DNA from: HGM11367 sp964600435
GTDB lineage: Bacteria; Bacillota; Clostridia; Christensenellales; UBA1242
Assembly (NCBI GenBank): GCA_964600435.1
Contig: CAZRJB010000009.1
Span: forward strand, 1 to 38,775
Length of the DNA: 38,775 bases
Direction: 5' to 3'
Below are positions 8,573 to 15,470 of the stretch, piece by piece. The position numbers and the translations under genes were made by a program. A model generated the notes under the pieces. That model saw only the letters and a program-made list of their open reading frames with translations. It was not told the DNA's origin and did not search any database. Positions within the stretch are counted from its first letter, which is position 1. Each line of letters opens with the position of its first letter.

Positions 8573-9307
8573 ATGGAAAACAAAGAAATCGCAACTGAGC
8601 AAAACATTGACTATAATGTTTTTAATGCTTTAAATTTATACAATGAAGAACTGGGCGAAAGTTATTTAGAAACTGGTTTTAATCCTTTTGACCAAAATTT
8701 TGTGTTGGATGAAAACTTTATAACCGACATGCTTACAAACAATCAAAACAAAAAAGATGTTGCAATGCCTGAGTTTTTAGAAAAAAGCCAAATAGATATA
8801 AAAAAATCTTTTAACCTCTCGCTTGAAAATGCAACTCAACTTTTAAATTCATTATCAACACAAGCCAATTCAGAAAACTTGTCACCAAAACAAAAAATGG
8901 CTTTGCAAAAACTTATTTACATTCTTAAAATGTATATTGAACTTATAAAAAAATACATTAAAAAATTGAAAAAAGAAAAAAATAAATATCAAATGTTTAT
9001 AAACTTGCTTGCATTAAACTGGCAATTAAGCGAAAACATGGCTTTAAGTTTTACATCTGAGTTTAATCTTTCTAAAACCTTATACAACATAGAAATGCAA
9101 CAAAGCAAAATTGCACAACAAGAAAACGAACAATTAAAGGCACAAGCAAGGCAAATTATTGAAAACAATTTAAAAAAGCAACAAGAGTTGTCTAAACCAA
9201 TTGAAAAGCCAATGTCTGAGCCAACCAAAACAGAACCCGCAAAACGTGTTGTTAAACAAAAACCTTTGCAAACACAACAAAAAAACAACACAGAACTTTA
9301 TAGATAA
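8573..9307 (+). CDS. Unknown helical, glutamine/lysine-rich cytoplasmic protein
   Basis: I do not recognise this 244-aa protein. The first ~70 residues are acidic and Asn/Phe-rich. The middle (about 75-150) is a long amphipathic helix region with Lys-rich runs (IKKYIKKLKKEKNKYQMF). From about 175 on there is a Gln/Glu/Lys coiled coil ending in a basic Pro/Thr/Gln tail. No signal peptide or membrane span is seen. The frame opens 96 bases earlier, but the promoter TTGACT-N17-TATAAT covers that stretch and places transcription at the ATG of MENKEIATEQ, so that start is chosen. It ends at a bidirectional terminator facing the HicB-like gene. Confidence 0.75.
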   Translation: MENKEIATEQNIDYNVFNALNLYNEELGESYLETGFNPFDQNFVLDENFITDMLTNNQNKKDVAMPEFLEKSQIDIKKSFNLSLENATQLLNSLSTQANSENLSPKQKMALQKLIYILKMYIELIKKYIKKLKKEKNKYQMFINLLALNWQLSENMALSFTSEFNLSKTLYNIEMQQSKIAQQENEQLKAQARQIIENNLKKQQELSKPIEKPMSEPTKTEPAKRVVKQKPLQTQQKNNTELYR

Positions 9308-9352
9308 ATTTAAACACAACATAAATTTTTTTTGCAAACTCATTTTTCAAAC

Positions 9353-9392
9353 ACAAAAAAAACAAGCACTTTAACTTGGTGCTTGTTTTTTA
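9353..9392. terminator. Bidirectional terminator between convergent genes
   Basis: The arms AACAAGCAC (9361-9369) and 9379-9387 pair across a 9-nt loop, with an A-run before and a T-run after. It serves both the plus-strand gene ending at 9307 and the minus-strand gene ending at 9441. Confidence 0.85.
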
Positions 9393-9440
9393 CAACCAAA
9401 AACGCCTTATGTTTTTATTGCAATAAGAAAAAATTAGATT

Positions 9441-9710
9441 TTAGCAAACTTCTGGCACAAGAGCATCCACCAGCATGCATATTGCTTTTGGAAACTTATT
9501 TATTATGTCTGTTAGTTTTGTTGGATTTGTTATTTCTTGCTCATATTTTTTTGCATATGTGCAATATACCTTTAAATAATCTTTTGCAAACAAAAATGCT
9601 TCTATAAGAGTTTTGCCGTCTGTATAAATGTTTAAGTCTGGAAAAACAACAGTGTAGTCAGACTCACCTTCTTCTTGAAAAAAAACTGCAGGAAAAATAT
9701 ATTGCTCCAT
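9441..9710 (-). CDS. HicB-like antitoxin-family protein, orphan
   Basis: An 89-aa protein with the layout of the HicB/UPF0150 RNase H-like fold: YIFPAVFFQEEGESDYTVVFPDLNIYTDGKTLIEAF, i.e. a beta-hairpin followed by the FPDL...G.TL.EA pattern, then a helix and a short C-terminal strand. HicB proteins normally neutralise the small mRNA interferase HicA encoded next to them. I see no HicA-sized partner upstream or downstream, so this is an orphan, and it lacks an obvious C-terminal DNA-binding domain. AAAGGGG precedes the ATG, and a promoter is visible at 9734-9762. The function is open; an orphan regulator or domesticated antitoxin are options. Confidence 0.65.
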   Translation of the reverse strand: MEQYIFPAVFFQEEGESDYTVVFPDLNIYTDGKTLIEAFLFAKDYLKVYCTYAKKYEQEITNPTKLTDIINKFPKAICMLVDALVPEVC

Positions 9711-9733
9711 GTTTTGCCCCTTTTAGATATCTT

Positions 9734-9762
9734 ATTCTACCACAACATTTTTATTAAACCAA
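9734..9762 (-). promoter_or_regulatory. Promoter of the HicB-like gene
   Basis: On the minus strand: TTGGTT (9757-9762), 17-nt spacer ending in TGG, TAGAAT (9734-9739). An extended -10 is present. The leader is about 15-20 nt and carries AAAGGGG. Confidence 0.55.
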
Positions 9763-10010
9763 ATATTTTTGCAAATTTTGTTAAAAAATACAAAAATTTG
9801 TTTGATGTTGCATTTTTAAATGTGCTAGTTGCCTAACGTTTTGGTTGATGACCAATTTATAAGTTGCCAGCAACCAAACAAAGCCACTTTAACAACTTTT
9901 GCTAAACAATCATTACCGCTGCTTTTTTATTTTGCTTGTTCCAATAAAATTAGTATCTACGTCATTTGCAAAAAATTGCATAAAAAATTAGAATAATCTT
10001 TATTTTGATA
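9763..10010. other. Gene-free interval with inverted repeats
   Basis: No convincing coding region. It contains short inverted repeats built on TTGGT/ACCAA and TTTGGTTG/CAACCAAA (about 9838-9880) that could fold, but I cannot match them to a known RNA. Confidence 0.4.
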
Positions 10011-10039
10011 TTGAAAACTAATTTTGACTGTGTTATAAT
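10011..10039 (+). promoter_or_regulatory. Strong promoter of the 10065 gene
   Basis: TTGAAA (10011-10016), 17-nt spacer ending in TGT, TATAAT (10034-10039), giving an extended -10. The predicted start near 10046 leaves a short leader with an ideal AAGGAG site. Confidence 0.75.
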
Positions 10040-10064
10040 CTTCTTATATTAAGAAGGAGAAATT

Positions 10065-10382
10065 ATGTATTTGGCTCATATTGTGGCGCCAAAGAATTTA
10101 ACAGAATTTATAGTGCCAACCAAACTAGATAATACTGACGAGCATCAAGAGAGTGGAAATAAAAGGTTTCAAACAGAAGATTTGATTTATTTAGAGTCTC
10201 ACGATGATGTAAAATATCGCTCATCTGAACTAGTAACTTATTCAACAGACTATGCCGTTATGAATGATGCATTTTTGAGTAACCAAAAGGAAAGATTTAC
10301 GAAACGAAGACCTTGTTGTCGATATCCTCGCTTTGTTGGGGAAATTGCAAATGCAAATTTATATGGCAATATTGATATTTAA
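10065..10382 (+). CDS. Unknown 105-aa protein
   Basis: I do not recognise this family. The protein is polar, without a signal peptide or membrane helix, with a basic Cys-Cys segment near the C-terminus (KRRPCCRYPRF, about 84-94). Expression signals are excellent: an extended -10 promoter at 10011-10039, AAGGAG five bases before the ATG, and an intrinsic terminator directly after the stop, so it is a monocistronic gene that is very probably real. It lies in a cluster of small genes of unknown role. Confidence 0.7.
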   Translation: MYLAHIVAPKNLTEFIVPTKLDNTDEHQESGNKRFQTEDLIYLESHDDVKYRSSELVTYSTDYAVMNDAFLSNQKERFTKRRPCCRYPRFVGEIANANLYGNIDI

Positions 10383-10387
10383 ATAGC

Positions 10388-10418
10388 AAGGAAGAGATTT
10401 AAATTTCTTCCTTTTTTT
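10388..10418 (+). terminator. Intrinsic terminator after the 10065 gene
   Basis: AAGGAAGA (10388-10395) pairs with 10406-10413 and is followed by a T-run. It begins five bases past the stop. Confidence 0.8.
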
Positions 10419-10528
10419 GTGTTCTAAAGAAAAAATGTAATTAATGTTACATTATGCTCTCAGTTCTAGATTTTTATATGGTTTTAGAAAATGCATGCAA
10501 ACTTTTAAAAAGCAAGGCAGAATAAAAC

Positions 10529-10552
10529 AAAAAAGACCCCTTTTAAGGAATC
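10529..10552 (-). terminator. Intrinsic terminator after the 10606 gene
   Basis: On the minus strand GATTCC and GGGGTC pair with two G-U wobbles (10547-10552 with 10535-10540), followed by six Ts. Confidence 0.65.
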
Positions 10553-10605
10553 TTTACAACATGCATATGTTTTAACAAGAAAAAACAACAGCAAGCAAAA
10601 AGAAT

Positions 10606-10773
10606 TTATTCTCTGCCCATGTTTGTTTTATTAGCAGTTTTTAGAAGTTTTAATTTATTGGAATACTTTTTTACACCCCAATCAACTTCTTTTTGTATGT
10701 TAGGAACATTTTGTTGTTCGCTGATTATTTTTTTAATATCGTTACCATATGTGCTTATTACTGCTTTTGGCAT
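10606..10773 (-). CDS. Small basic protein of unknown function
   Basis: A 55-aa protein (MPKAVISTYGND...), Lys-rich, with no membrane segment and no family I recognise. The frame extends 12 codons upstream, but a strong GGAGGT site lies six bases before the ATG at 10773, and the promoter at 10800-10828 lies across the extension, so this start is chosen. A terminator follows about 55 bases downstream. It is divergent from the YjzC-like gene. Confidence 0.6.
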   Translation of the reverse strand: MPKAVISTYGNDIKKIISEQQNVPNIQKEVDWGVKKYSNKLKLLKTANKTNMGRE

Positions 10774-10799
10774 AAGTACCTCCGTTTTTGTATGTTTAT

Positions 10800-10828
10800 A
10801 TATTACCACACTTTTTTTATGTTGTCCA
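10800..10828 (-). promoter_or_regulatory. Promoter of the 10606-10773 gene
   Basis: On the minus strand: TGGACA (10823-10828), 17-nt spacer ending TGG, TAATAT (10800-10805). It leaves a short leader with GGAGGT. Confidence 0.55.
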
Positions 10829-10897
10829 TACCTTTTTTAAAAAAAGTTGAATAATTATTTTTTTAGAACACACACTAAGTTTGTGAAAGGAGGAAAT

Positions 10898-11053
10898 ATG
10901 CAAAGATTAAATCCTGGTGATTTAGCACCTAGAACTGGTAATTATGCTGTTTGTGACAAAAATGGTAGACATATGGCTAGTGTCAGTGTGCAAAAAGGCG
11001 AACACTTGCCACCAACACAAAGTAGCGAATATTACTACGAATATGCTGAATAG
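10898..11053 (+). CDS. YjzC-like small protein
   Basis: A 51-aa protein (MQRLNPGDLAPRTGNYAVCD...). The pattern N-P-G-D/P-x-S/T-G-x-Y near the start, then V-x-K-G-E-x-L/F-P-P in the second half, resembles the YjzC family of small Firmicute proteins of unknown function. The ATG at 10898 is preceded by AAAGGAGG at ideal spacing, so I prefer it to the in-frame ATG at 10847. A perfect bidirectional terminator lies just downstream. The assignment rests on pattern similarity only. Confidence 0.6.
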   Translation: MQRLNPGDLAPRTGNYAVCDKNGRHMASVSVQKGEHLPPTQSSEYYYEYAE

Positions 11054-11095
11054 TTAAAAGAACTTTTGTTTTGTTGCAATTGTTCTTGCGATTCT

Positions 11096-11131
11096 AAAAA
11101 ATGCTAAGCAAATATGTGCTTAGCATTTTTT
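11096..11131. terminator. Bidirectional terminator, 15-bp perfect stem
   Basis: AAAAAATGCTAAGCA (11096-11110) pairs perfectly with 11117-11131 across a 6-nt loop. The A and T tracts make it symmetrical. It separates the YjzC-like gene from rpsR, which converge here. Confidence 0.9.
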
Positions 11132-11161
11132 GTTATGCATGCAAAAGGCAATGCATTATTC

Positions 11162-11440
11162 TTATTCGCCTTTGAATGGCAAAAGAGCCATGATTCTTGC
11201 ACGTTTGATTGCTTGTGCAAGTTCTCTTTGATGAATAGCGCAAATTCCTGTTTGACGTCTTGGCAAAATTTTGCCGTTTTCTGTGATATATCTTCTAAGT
11301 TTTGCAACATCTTTATAATCTATTGTGTTAGATTTATCTAGACAAAATGCACAAACTTTTTTCTTTTGCATTGGTTTGCGATATTTTTTAACTCTTTCAA
11401 CTTTTTCTTCTACTACTTCTGTTTCGTTTACTTCAGCCAT
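11162..11440 (-). CDS. rpsR: 30S ribosomal protein bS18
   Basis: Small-subunit platform protein that pairs with bS6. The core DYKDVAKLRRYITENGKILPRRQTG...HQRELAQAIKRARIMALLPF is diagnostic. It has the zinc-ribbon type cysteines (Cys30, Cys33, Cys67, His70). An acidic 20-residue N-terminal tail precedes the core, making it longer (92 aa) than typical forms. AAGGAG precedes the ATG. It is the third gene of rpsF-ssb-rpsR. Confidence 0.96.
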   Translation of the reverse strand: MAEVNETEVVEEKVERVKKYRKPMQKKKVCAFCLDKSNTIDYKDVAKLRRYITENGKILPRRQTGICAIHQRELAQAIKRARIMALLPFKGE

Positions 11441-11457
11441 GTTTTTCTCCTTTTATT

Positions 11458-11862
11458 TTAAAATGGAAGGTTGTCGTCATCAATTGGTTCAAGTTCGGCT
11501 ACATCCTTCTTGTTTTCAACTTTGTCGCCAGACACTTCACCATTTGCTTTTGATGTTAAAAATTCAACTTCGTCTGCAACGATTTCTGTGACTGTGCGCT
11601 TTGTTCCGTCTTGTGCGTCATAACTTCTGTTTTGAAGTGAACCACAAACTGCACATTTGCTGCCTTTTTTTAAATATTTGTGACAATTTTCACCCTGAGC
11701 GCGCCAAACAACAACGTTAAAGAAATCTGTTTCTCTTTCACCTTCTGCGTTTGAATAACGGCGAGAAACTGCAATTGAGAAACGACAAACTGAAACACCG
11801 CTGTTTGTAACTGCTAGTTCTGGGTCACGTGTTAAGTTTCCAATTAAATAAACTCTGTTCAT
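11458..11862 (-). CDS. ssb: Single-stranded DNA-binding protein
   Basis: OB-fold protein that coats single-stranded DNA during replication and repair. MNRVYLIGNLTRDPELAVTNSGVSVCRFSIAVSR and the GERETDFFNVVVWRAQGE strand are typical. The C-terminal acidic tip ends DDDNLPF, the canonical partner-binding tail. At 134 aa the linker is short. GAGGT precedes the ATG. It sits between rpsF and rpsR as in most Firmicutes. Confidence 0.96.
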   Translation of the reverse strand: MNRVYLIGNLTRDPELAVTNSGVSVCRFSIAVSRRYSNAEGERETDFFNVVVWRAQGENCHKYLKKGSKCAVCGSLQNRSYDAQDGTKRTVTEIVADEVEFLTSKANGEVSGDKVENKKDVAELEPIDDDNLPF

Positions 11863-11873
11863 AATTTACCTCT

Positions 11874-12155
11874 TTACTTTCTAACAAACATTTGTCTTAC
11901 GATAAAATCTGTAATGTTCATCAAACTATTCATTTCTTTAACAAGATTTGCTGGGGCTTCAAAGTTCATAATAACGTAATAGCCTTCGGTTTTAAAGTTG
12001 ATTTTGTAAGCAAATTTTTTCATTCCGAGTTTGTCTAGCCCTGTAACATTTCCACCTTTAGATTCAACAAATGCTTTAAATTTTTCAATTAATGCTTCTT
12101 TTTCTGCATCGTTTGCATCTGCTGAAATGATGTACATAAGTTCGTACTTATTCAT
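11874..12155 (-). CDS. rpsF: 30S ribosomal protein bS6
   Basis: Platform protein that binds bS18 and 16S rRNA. The ferredoxin-like core MNKYELMYIISADANDAEKEALIEKF...GMKKFAYKINFKTEGYYVIMNFEAPA...DFIVRQMFVRK is unmistakable, 93 aa. The frame is open 17 codons further upstream, but AAGGAGG lies eight bases before the ATG at 12155 and family members begin here, so this start is chosen. First gene of rpsF-ssb-rpsR; promoter at 12232-12260. Confidence 0.96.
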   Translation of the reverse strand: MNKYELMYIISADANDAEKEALIEKFKAFVESKGGNVTGLDKLGMKKFAYKINFKTEGYYVIMNFEAPANLVKEMNSLMNITDFIVRQMFVRK

Positions 12156-12207
12156 AATTTCCTCCTTTCCTTTTGGTCTATGGTTTTTTGATTTTACAAA
12201 AAACAAG

Positions 12208-12225
12208 GCAATTAGGATTAATTGC
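12208..12225 (-). promoter_or_regulatory. 5'-terminal hairpin of the rpsF mRNA
   Basis: GCAATTA/TAATTGC form a perfect 7-bp stem with a 4-nt loop. The promoter upstream predicts transcription starting at about 12225, the first base of the stem, so the mRNA would begin with a hairpin. It may protect the 5' end or take part in bS6:bS18 feedback. I do not see the CCG bulge of the described S6:S18 leader motif, so that link is unproven. Confidence 0.45.
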
Positions 12226-12231
12226 TAGGCA

Positions 12232-12260
12232 ATTATAACATAGTGTTAAATTTTTTGCAA
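12232..12260 (-). promoter_or_regulatory. Promoter of rpsF-ssb-rpsR
   Basis: On the minus strand: TTGCAA (12255-12260), 17-nt spacer ending TGT, TATAAT (12232-12237). An extended -10 with consensus spacing. Confidence 0.75.
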
Positions 12261-12320
12261 GGTTTTATTAAAGAATATATTTTTCTTTTTTGTTTAAACT
12301 ATTTTTATAAAGGGGCGAAT

Positions 12321-13841
12321 ATGAAAAAAAATAAGTCTTTTAGTAAATGGATTTATATATCTTTGATTGTTTTATGTAGCGTTTCTATTTTTGTTATTGG
12401 TGCTTTTGCTTTAAACAGTTATTTGTATCCAAAGGACAAATTCTATAAAAACACAAAAATTAACGGAGTTGATGTTGGCGGACTTTCTGTTAAAGAAGCT
12501 TCTAATATAATTCAAACAAGTGTTACTAGTTCTTTGGAAGATGTTGAAATCTCTTTTATGTTTAAAGACAAAACTTGGCATTACACTGGCAAAGATTTTG
12601 AAATTCCAATCAATTTTTCTAACATTGTTAATAATGCATTAGAACAAACAACTTCTGCAAACATTTTTGATAGAAAAATTAAACTTAAAGAATTAAAAAA
12701 GAATAACGGGAATATTAGCATTTCTTACAGAAATATTCTTGGCGGATTTAATGAAAAATTGGACATGTTAGAATTGGAAATTAATCAGGAACTGAAAGAA
12801 CCTGAGGTCTTTTTTGACCCTTCTTTAAAACAACCGTTTACATATTCTGAAGGTCAAAGTCAAATTGTTGTTGAACGCGAACAATTAAACAGTTTGATTG
12901 ACACCGCATTTGCAACAAGCAAAAAAATTTCAGTTTATGTTCCATATAACGAAATCTCTCCAAACGAAACAATTGAATCTTTAAAAAACAAAACTGTTTT
13001 AAGGTCAAGCTTTTCTACCAACTATTCTAAATCAACCGAAAACAGAAAAAGCAATGTTAAAACTGCTCTTGGAGCTTTTAATGGTCAAGTCATACTGCCC
13101 GATCAAGAAGTTTCATTTAACAACATTACTGGTGCAAGAACAGAAGAAAACGGCTACAAACCTGCAAATATTATTTTAAATGGAGTGTATGTTCAAGGTT
13201 CAGGTGGCGGGGTTTGTCAGGCATCTACAACTTTGTATAATGCCCTGCTGCTTTCCAATATTCAAATTTTGGAAGTTAGCAAACATAGTTTACCTGCATC
13301 ATATGTTCCACTCGCCTTGGATGCAATGGTAAGCGAAGGAATTTCTGACTTGAAATTTAAAAACAACACTGGTGCTCCGCTTTATTTTAAAACTTATGGC
13401 GACTCGAAAAATGTTTATGTGGAAATTTACGGAACAGCAATTGAAAATGGAGAATATTATAAAACTCGAAGCGAGTTTGTTAAAGCAATTCCACACCCTG
13501 GTGACAGAATTGTTTCAGACATAAATGGAGAATATTCAAATAAAGTAACCTTTAAGGGTGAATATTTACGTTTGAAATACCCACAAGAAGGATATGAGGC
13601 AAATGCATATTTGCAACATTTTTCTGCCGACGGAACTCTTTTGGAAGAAACTCTGATAAGGCATGAAATCTACCAACCACAAGAAGGTATTATTATTGAA
13701 GGCACTGAAGAACCATATGAGGGTATAACTTTACCAGAAAACAAGGTTAAGTTTATTTCACCACAAACAACATCTTCTGTTAATGGAAATAATGTTAATA
13801 AAAAAATTAACGGAGAAAATGGGGAGAAATATAACCCTTAG
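12321..13841 (+). CDS. VanW/YoaR family membrane-anchored cell-wall protein
   Basis: A 506-aa envelope protein anchored by one N-terminal membrane helix (about 10-32). Residues ~45-260 form the repeated YoaR-type putative peptidoglycan-binding region (NGVDVGGLSVKEA, then a second similar unit). The VanW domain follows (about 265-400): FNNITGARTEENGYKPANII, GGGVCQASTTLYNALL, and SHSLPASYVPLALDAMVSEG-like text (here KHSLPASYVP). The C-terminus holds the small beta domain usual in YoaR proteins. VanW itself occurs in glycopeptide-resistance clusters but has no known reaction, and no van genes are nearby, so this is a housekeeping-type homologue. An upstream in-frame ATG at 12222 is rejected because MKKNKSFSKW starts a classic anchor and AAAGGGG lies six bases before it. 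Confidence 0.88.
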   Translation: MKKNKSFSKWIYISLIVLCSVSIFVIGAFALNSYLYPKDKFYKNTKINGVDVGGLSVKEASNIIQTSVTSSLEDVEISFMFKDKTWHYTGKDFEIPINFSNIVNNALEQTTSANIFDRKIKLKELKKNNGNISISYRNILGGFNEKLDMLELEINQELKEPEVFFDPSLKQPFTYSEGQSQIVVEREQLNSLIDTAFATSKKISVYVPYNEISPNETIESLKNKTVLRSSFSTNYSKSTENRKSNVKTALGAFNGQVILPDQEVSFNNITGARTEENGYKPANIILNGVYVQGSGGGVCQASTTLYNALLLSNIQILEVSKHSLPASYVPLALDAMVSEGISDLKFKNNTGAPLYFKTYGDSKNVYVEIYGTAIENGEYYKTRSEFVKAIPHPGDRIVSDINGEYSNKVTFKGEYLRLKYPQEGYEANAYLQHFSADGTLLEETLIRHEIYQPQEGIIIEGTEEPYEGITLPENKVKFISPQTTSSVNGNNVNKKINGENGEKYNP

Positions 13842-13850
13842 AAAAAACGT

Positions 13851-13899
13851 CGCCCAACAGCCGAATGATTGCGCTAGCAATCTGAGCAAAAGGGCGATG
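13851..13899. repeat. 49-bp palindromic repeat, copy 1
   Basis: Outer arms CGCCC/GGGCG and inner arms GATTGC/GCAATC make each copy a self-folding unit. Identical to the copy at 14089-14137. Confidence 0.85.
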
Positions 13900-13974
13900 G
13901 CGTCACAACTCGTGCTTTTTGCTTGTTTTTTGCTAAGGCAAAAAAGCTTCGCCCTTAACCACGGTTGTTCCTTT

Positions 13975-14001
13975 CCCCAAAAAGAACAACTCTTTTTGGG
14001 G
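13975..14001. terminator. Perfect 11-bp hairpin within the intergenic element
   Basis: CCCCAAAAAGA pairs with TCTTTTTGGGG across the loop ACAAC. It may contribute to termination of either convergent gene, though no long T-run follows it. Confidence 0.45.
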
Positions 14002-14088
14002 TCCCCTATTCTCCAACGATACTTCTTCGCATGAGAGTTCGCACTGCGAACGCATGTGAGCACGTTTGGTGCGAAAAGAGAAAAAACA

Positions 14089-14137
14089 CGCCCAACAGCC
14101 GAATGATTGCGCTAGCAATCTGAGCAAAAGGGCGATG
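14089..14137. repeat. 49-bp palindromic repeat, copy 2, terminator-like
   Basis: Same 49 bases as copy 1. Here the flanks AAAAAACA (before) and TGTTTTTT (ending at 14143) extend the stem and add a T-run, so this copy should terminate transcription, including mnmE transcripts reading leftward. Confidence 0.8.
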
Positions 14138-14143
14138 TTTTTT

Positions 14144-15469
14144 CTACTTGCCTAAGCAAAACTTTGCAAATATTCCTGAAATAATGTCTTCATTTTCGGT
14201 TTGGCCTGTTATTTTGCCTAAAATTTTCCAAATATTTTTTGCTAGCAAATCTAAAATATCAATTGTTTGCTTATCGCATTCAATCAACAATTGGTCAATC
14301 TCTTTTATGGCATCCTTTATTGCTTCTTCGTGTCGTTGATTTGTTATTATTAAGCCAGAAAAGTCAATTTTTTCCTTTATTGCCAATGATATAATTTCAT
14401 CTTTAATTTTTTCAATATTAATTAAATTTTTTGCACTTATTTCAATCCCTTGCAAATCTGAATTTTGACCTAAATCTGTTTTGTTTAAAATGTTGATAGT
14501 TTTAAAATTTTTGCACAATTCTAAAATCTGTTTATCTTCAACATCTAATTTATTGCTTGCATCAAAAACAGCCAAAACAATATCTGCTGAGTTTAAACTC
14601 TCTTTTGCACGTTCAATTCCAATTTGTTCAACTTCATCCAAACTTTCATGAATTCCTGCAGTGTCAATAAAATTAATTTTTATTCCTTTATACGTAATCG
14701 TTTCTCTTAAAATGTCACGAGTTGTTCCTTTAACACTTGTTACAATTGCACGTTCTTCGCCAAGCAAAGCGTTTAGCAAACTTGACTTTCCAACATTTGG
14801 TTTACCAACAATTGCCACATTAATTCCAGACCTTATTATTGCACCTTGTCCTGCCGTGTTTAAAAGTTTTATAAGTTTTTGTTTTGAATTTTGTACAACC
14901 ATTTTTAAATTATCAATTCCAAGGGCTTCATCGTCATGTTCTGGATAATCAATTGACACTTCTAAATTTACAATGGCATCCATAATTTCTTTTTGAATAT
15001 CGGTTATTTGTTTAAATAATTCACCTTTTAATATTTTGCTATTGGCCTTTAATTCCGCTTCCGACGTTGCGTTAATCATGTCAATAACACTTTCTGCCTC
15101 ATCTAGCGATATTTTTCCGTTTATAAATGCTTGCTTTGTAAATTCCCCGTTTTCTGCCAAAACCGCACCATTATCTAAACACGCTTTTAAAATTTGGCTT
15201 GTTAAAAACTCACCACCATGACATTGAAATTCAACAACATCTTCGCCAGTGTAAGAAAAAGGGGCTTTGAAATAAACCATTAAACATTGCTCTGTAAAAC
15301 CATTGTATGATATTGAACCAAAATACATATGTCTTGGTTCAATTTGAGAAGGTTTTGTTTTAATCGTGAAAATTTTGTTTGCAACTTGCAAACTGTTTTT
15401 TCCGCTTATTCTAACCACTGAAATTCCTCCACTGCCCAGAGGAGTGCTGATTTGTGCTATTGTTCTCAT
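14144..15469 (-). CDS. mnmE: tRNA uridine-5-carboxymethylaminomethyl modification GTPase MnmE
   Basis: With MnmG, MnmE builds the cmnm5 group on U34 of tRNAs reading two-fold degenerate codons. The N-terminal tetrahydrofolate-binding domain is at 1-120 (IAQISTPLGSGGISVVRISG, GEDVVEFQCHGG). The inserted G domain shows GKPNVGKS (222-229), DTAGIHES (269-276) and NKTD. The C-terminus FCLGK (437-441) is the invariant active-site cysteine motif. 441 aa is slightly short but complete. It starts one base after the recF stop and uses an AGGTAA-type site overlapping that stop. mnmG is not adjacent. Confidence 0.97.
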   Translation of the reverse strand: MRTIAQISTPLGSGGISVVRISGKNSLQVANKIFTIKTKPSQIEPRHMYFGSISYNGFTEQCLMVYFKAPFSYTGEDVVEFQCHGGEFLTSQILKACLDNGAVLAENGEFTKQAFINGKISLDEAESVIDMINATSEAELKANSKILKGELFKQITDIQKEIMDAIVNLEVSIDYPEHDDEALGIDNLKMVVQNSKQKLIKLLNTAGQGAIIRSGINVAIVGKPNVGKSSLLNALLGEERAIVTSVKGTTRDILRETITYKGIKINFIDTAGIHESLDEVEQIGIERAKESLNSADIVLAVFDASNKLDVEDKQILELCKNFKTINILNKTDLGQNSDLQGIEISAKNLINIEKIKDEIISLAIKEKIDFSGLIITNQRHEEAIKDAIKEIDQLLIECDKQTIDILDLLAKNIWKILGKITGQTENEDIISGIFAKFCLGK

Positions 15470-15470
15470 T

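Larger units (their letters stand above)
13842..14143. repeat. Hairpin-rich intergenic element, relatively GC-rich
   Basis: A 300-bp block between convergent VanW and mnmE genes, visibly richer in G+C than its surroundings. It holds two identical 49-bp palindromic repeats (13851-13899 and 14089-14137). Between them is a perfect 11-bp hairpin CCCCAAAAAGA (13975-13985) with 13991-14001, a GTTCGC/GCGAAC hairpin near 14040, and nested pairings such as AAGGGCG with CGCCCTT. Short open frames run through it on both strands, but they are by-products of the palindromes with no ribosome sites. It looks like a REP/BIME-type dispersed element; it can also act as a terminator for both genes. Confidence 0.7.

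Noticed and set aside
10024..10039. TTGACT just before TATAAT at the 10065 gene as a -35 box
   Set aside because: Only four bases separate it from the -10; the correctly spaced TTGAAA at 10011-10016 is the real candidate.
9711..10064. A HicA toxin gene beside the HicB-like gene
   Set aside because: No frame of suitable size with a ribosome site or HicA-like GSHxxY pattern is present on either side.
11041..11161. A plus-strand gene antisense to rpsR starting near 11114
   Set aside because: It begins inside the terminator stem and runs antisense to rpsR without a ribosome site.
12222..12320. Longer N-terminus for the VanW protein
   Set aside because: The added residues overlap the rpsF promoter and have no ribosome site; the signal-anchor starts at 12321 after AAAGGGG.
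13758..14127. Open frames of 64-101 codons in the hairpin-rich block
   Set aside because: They arise from palindromic repeats, have no ribosome sites, and their translations mirror each other across strands.
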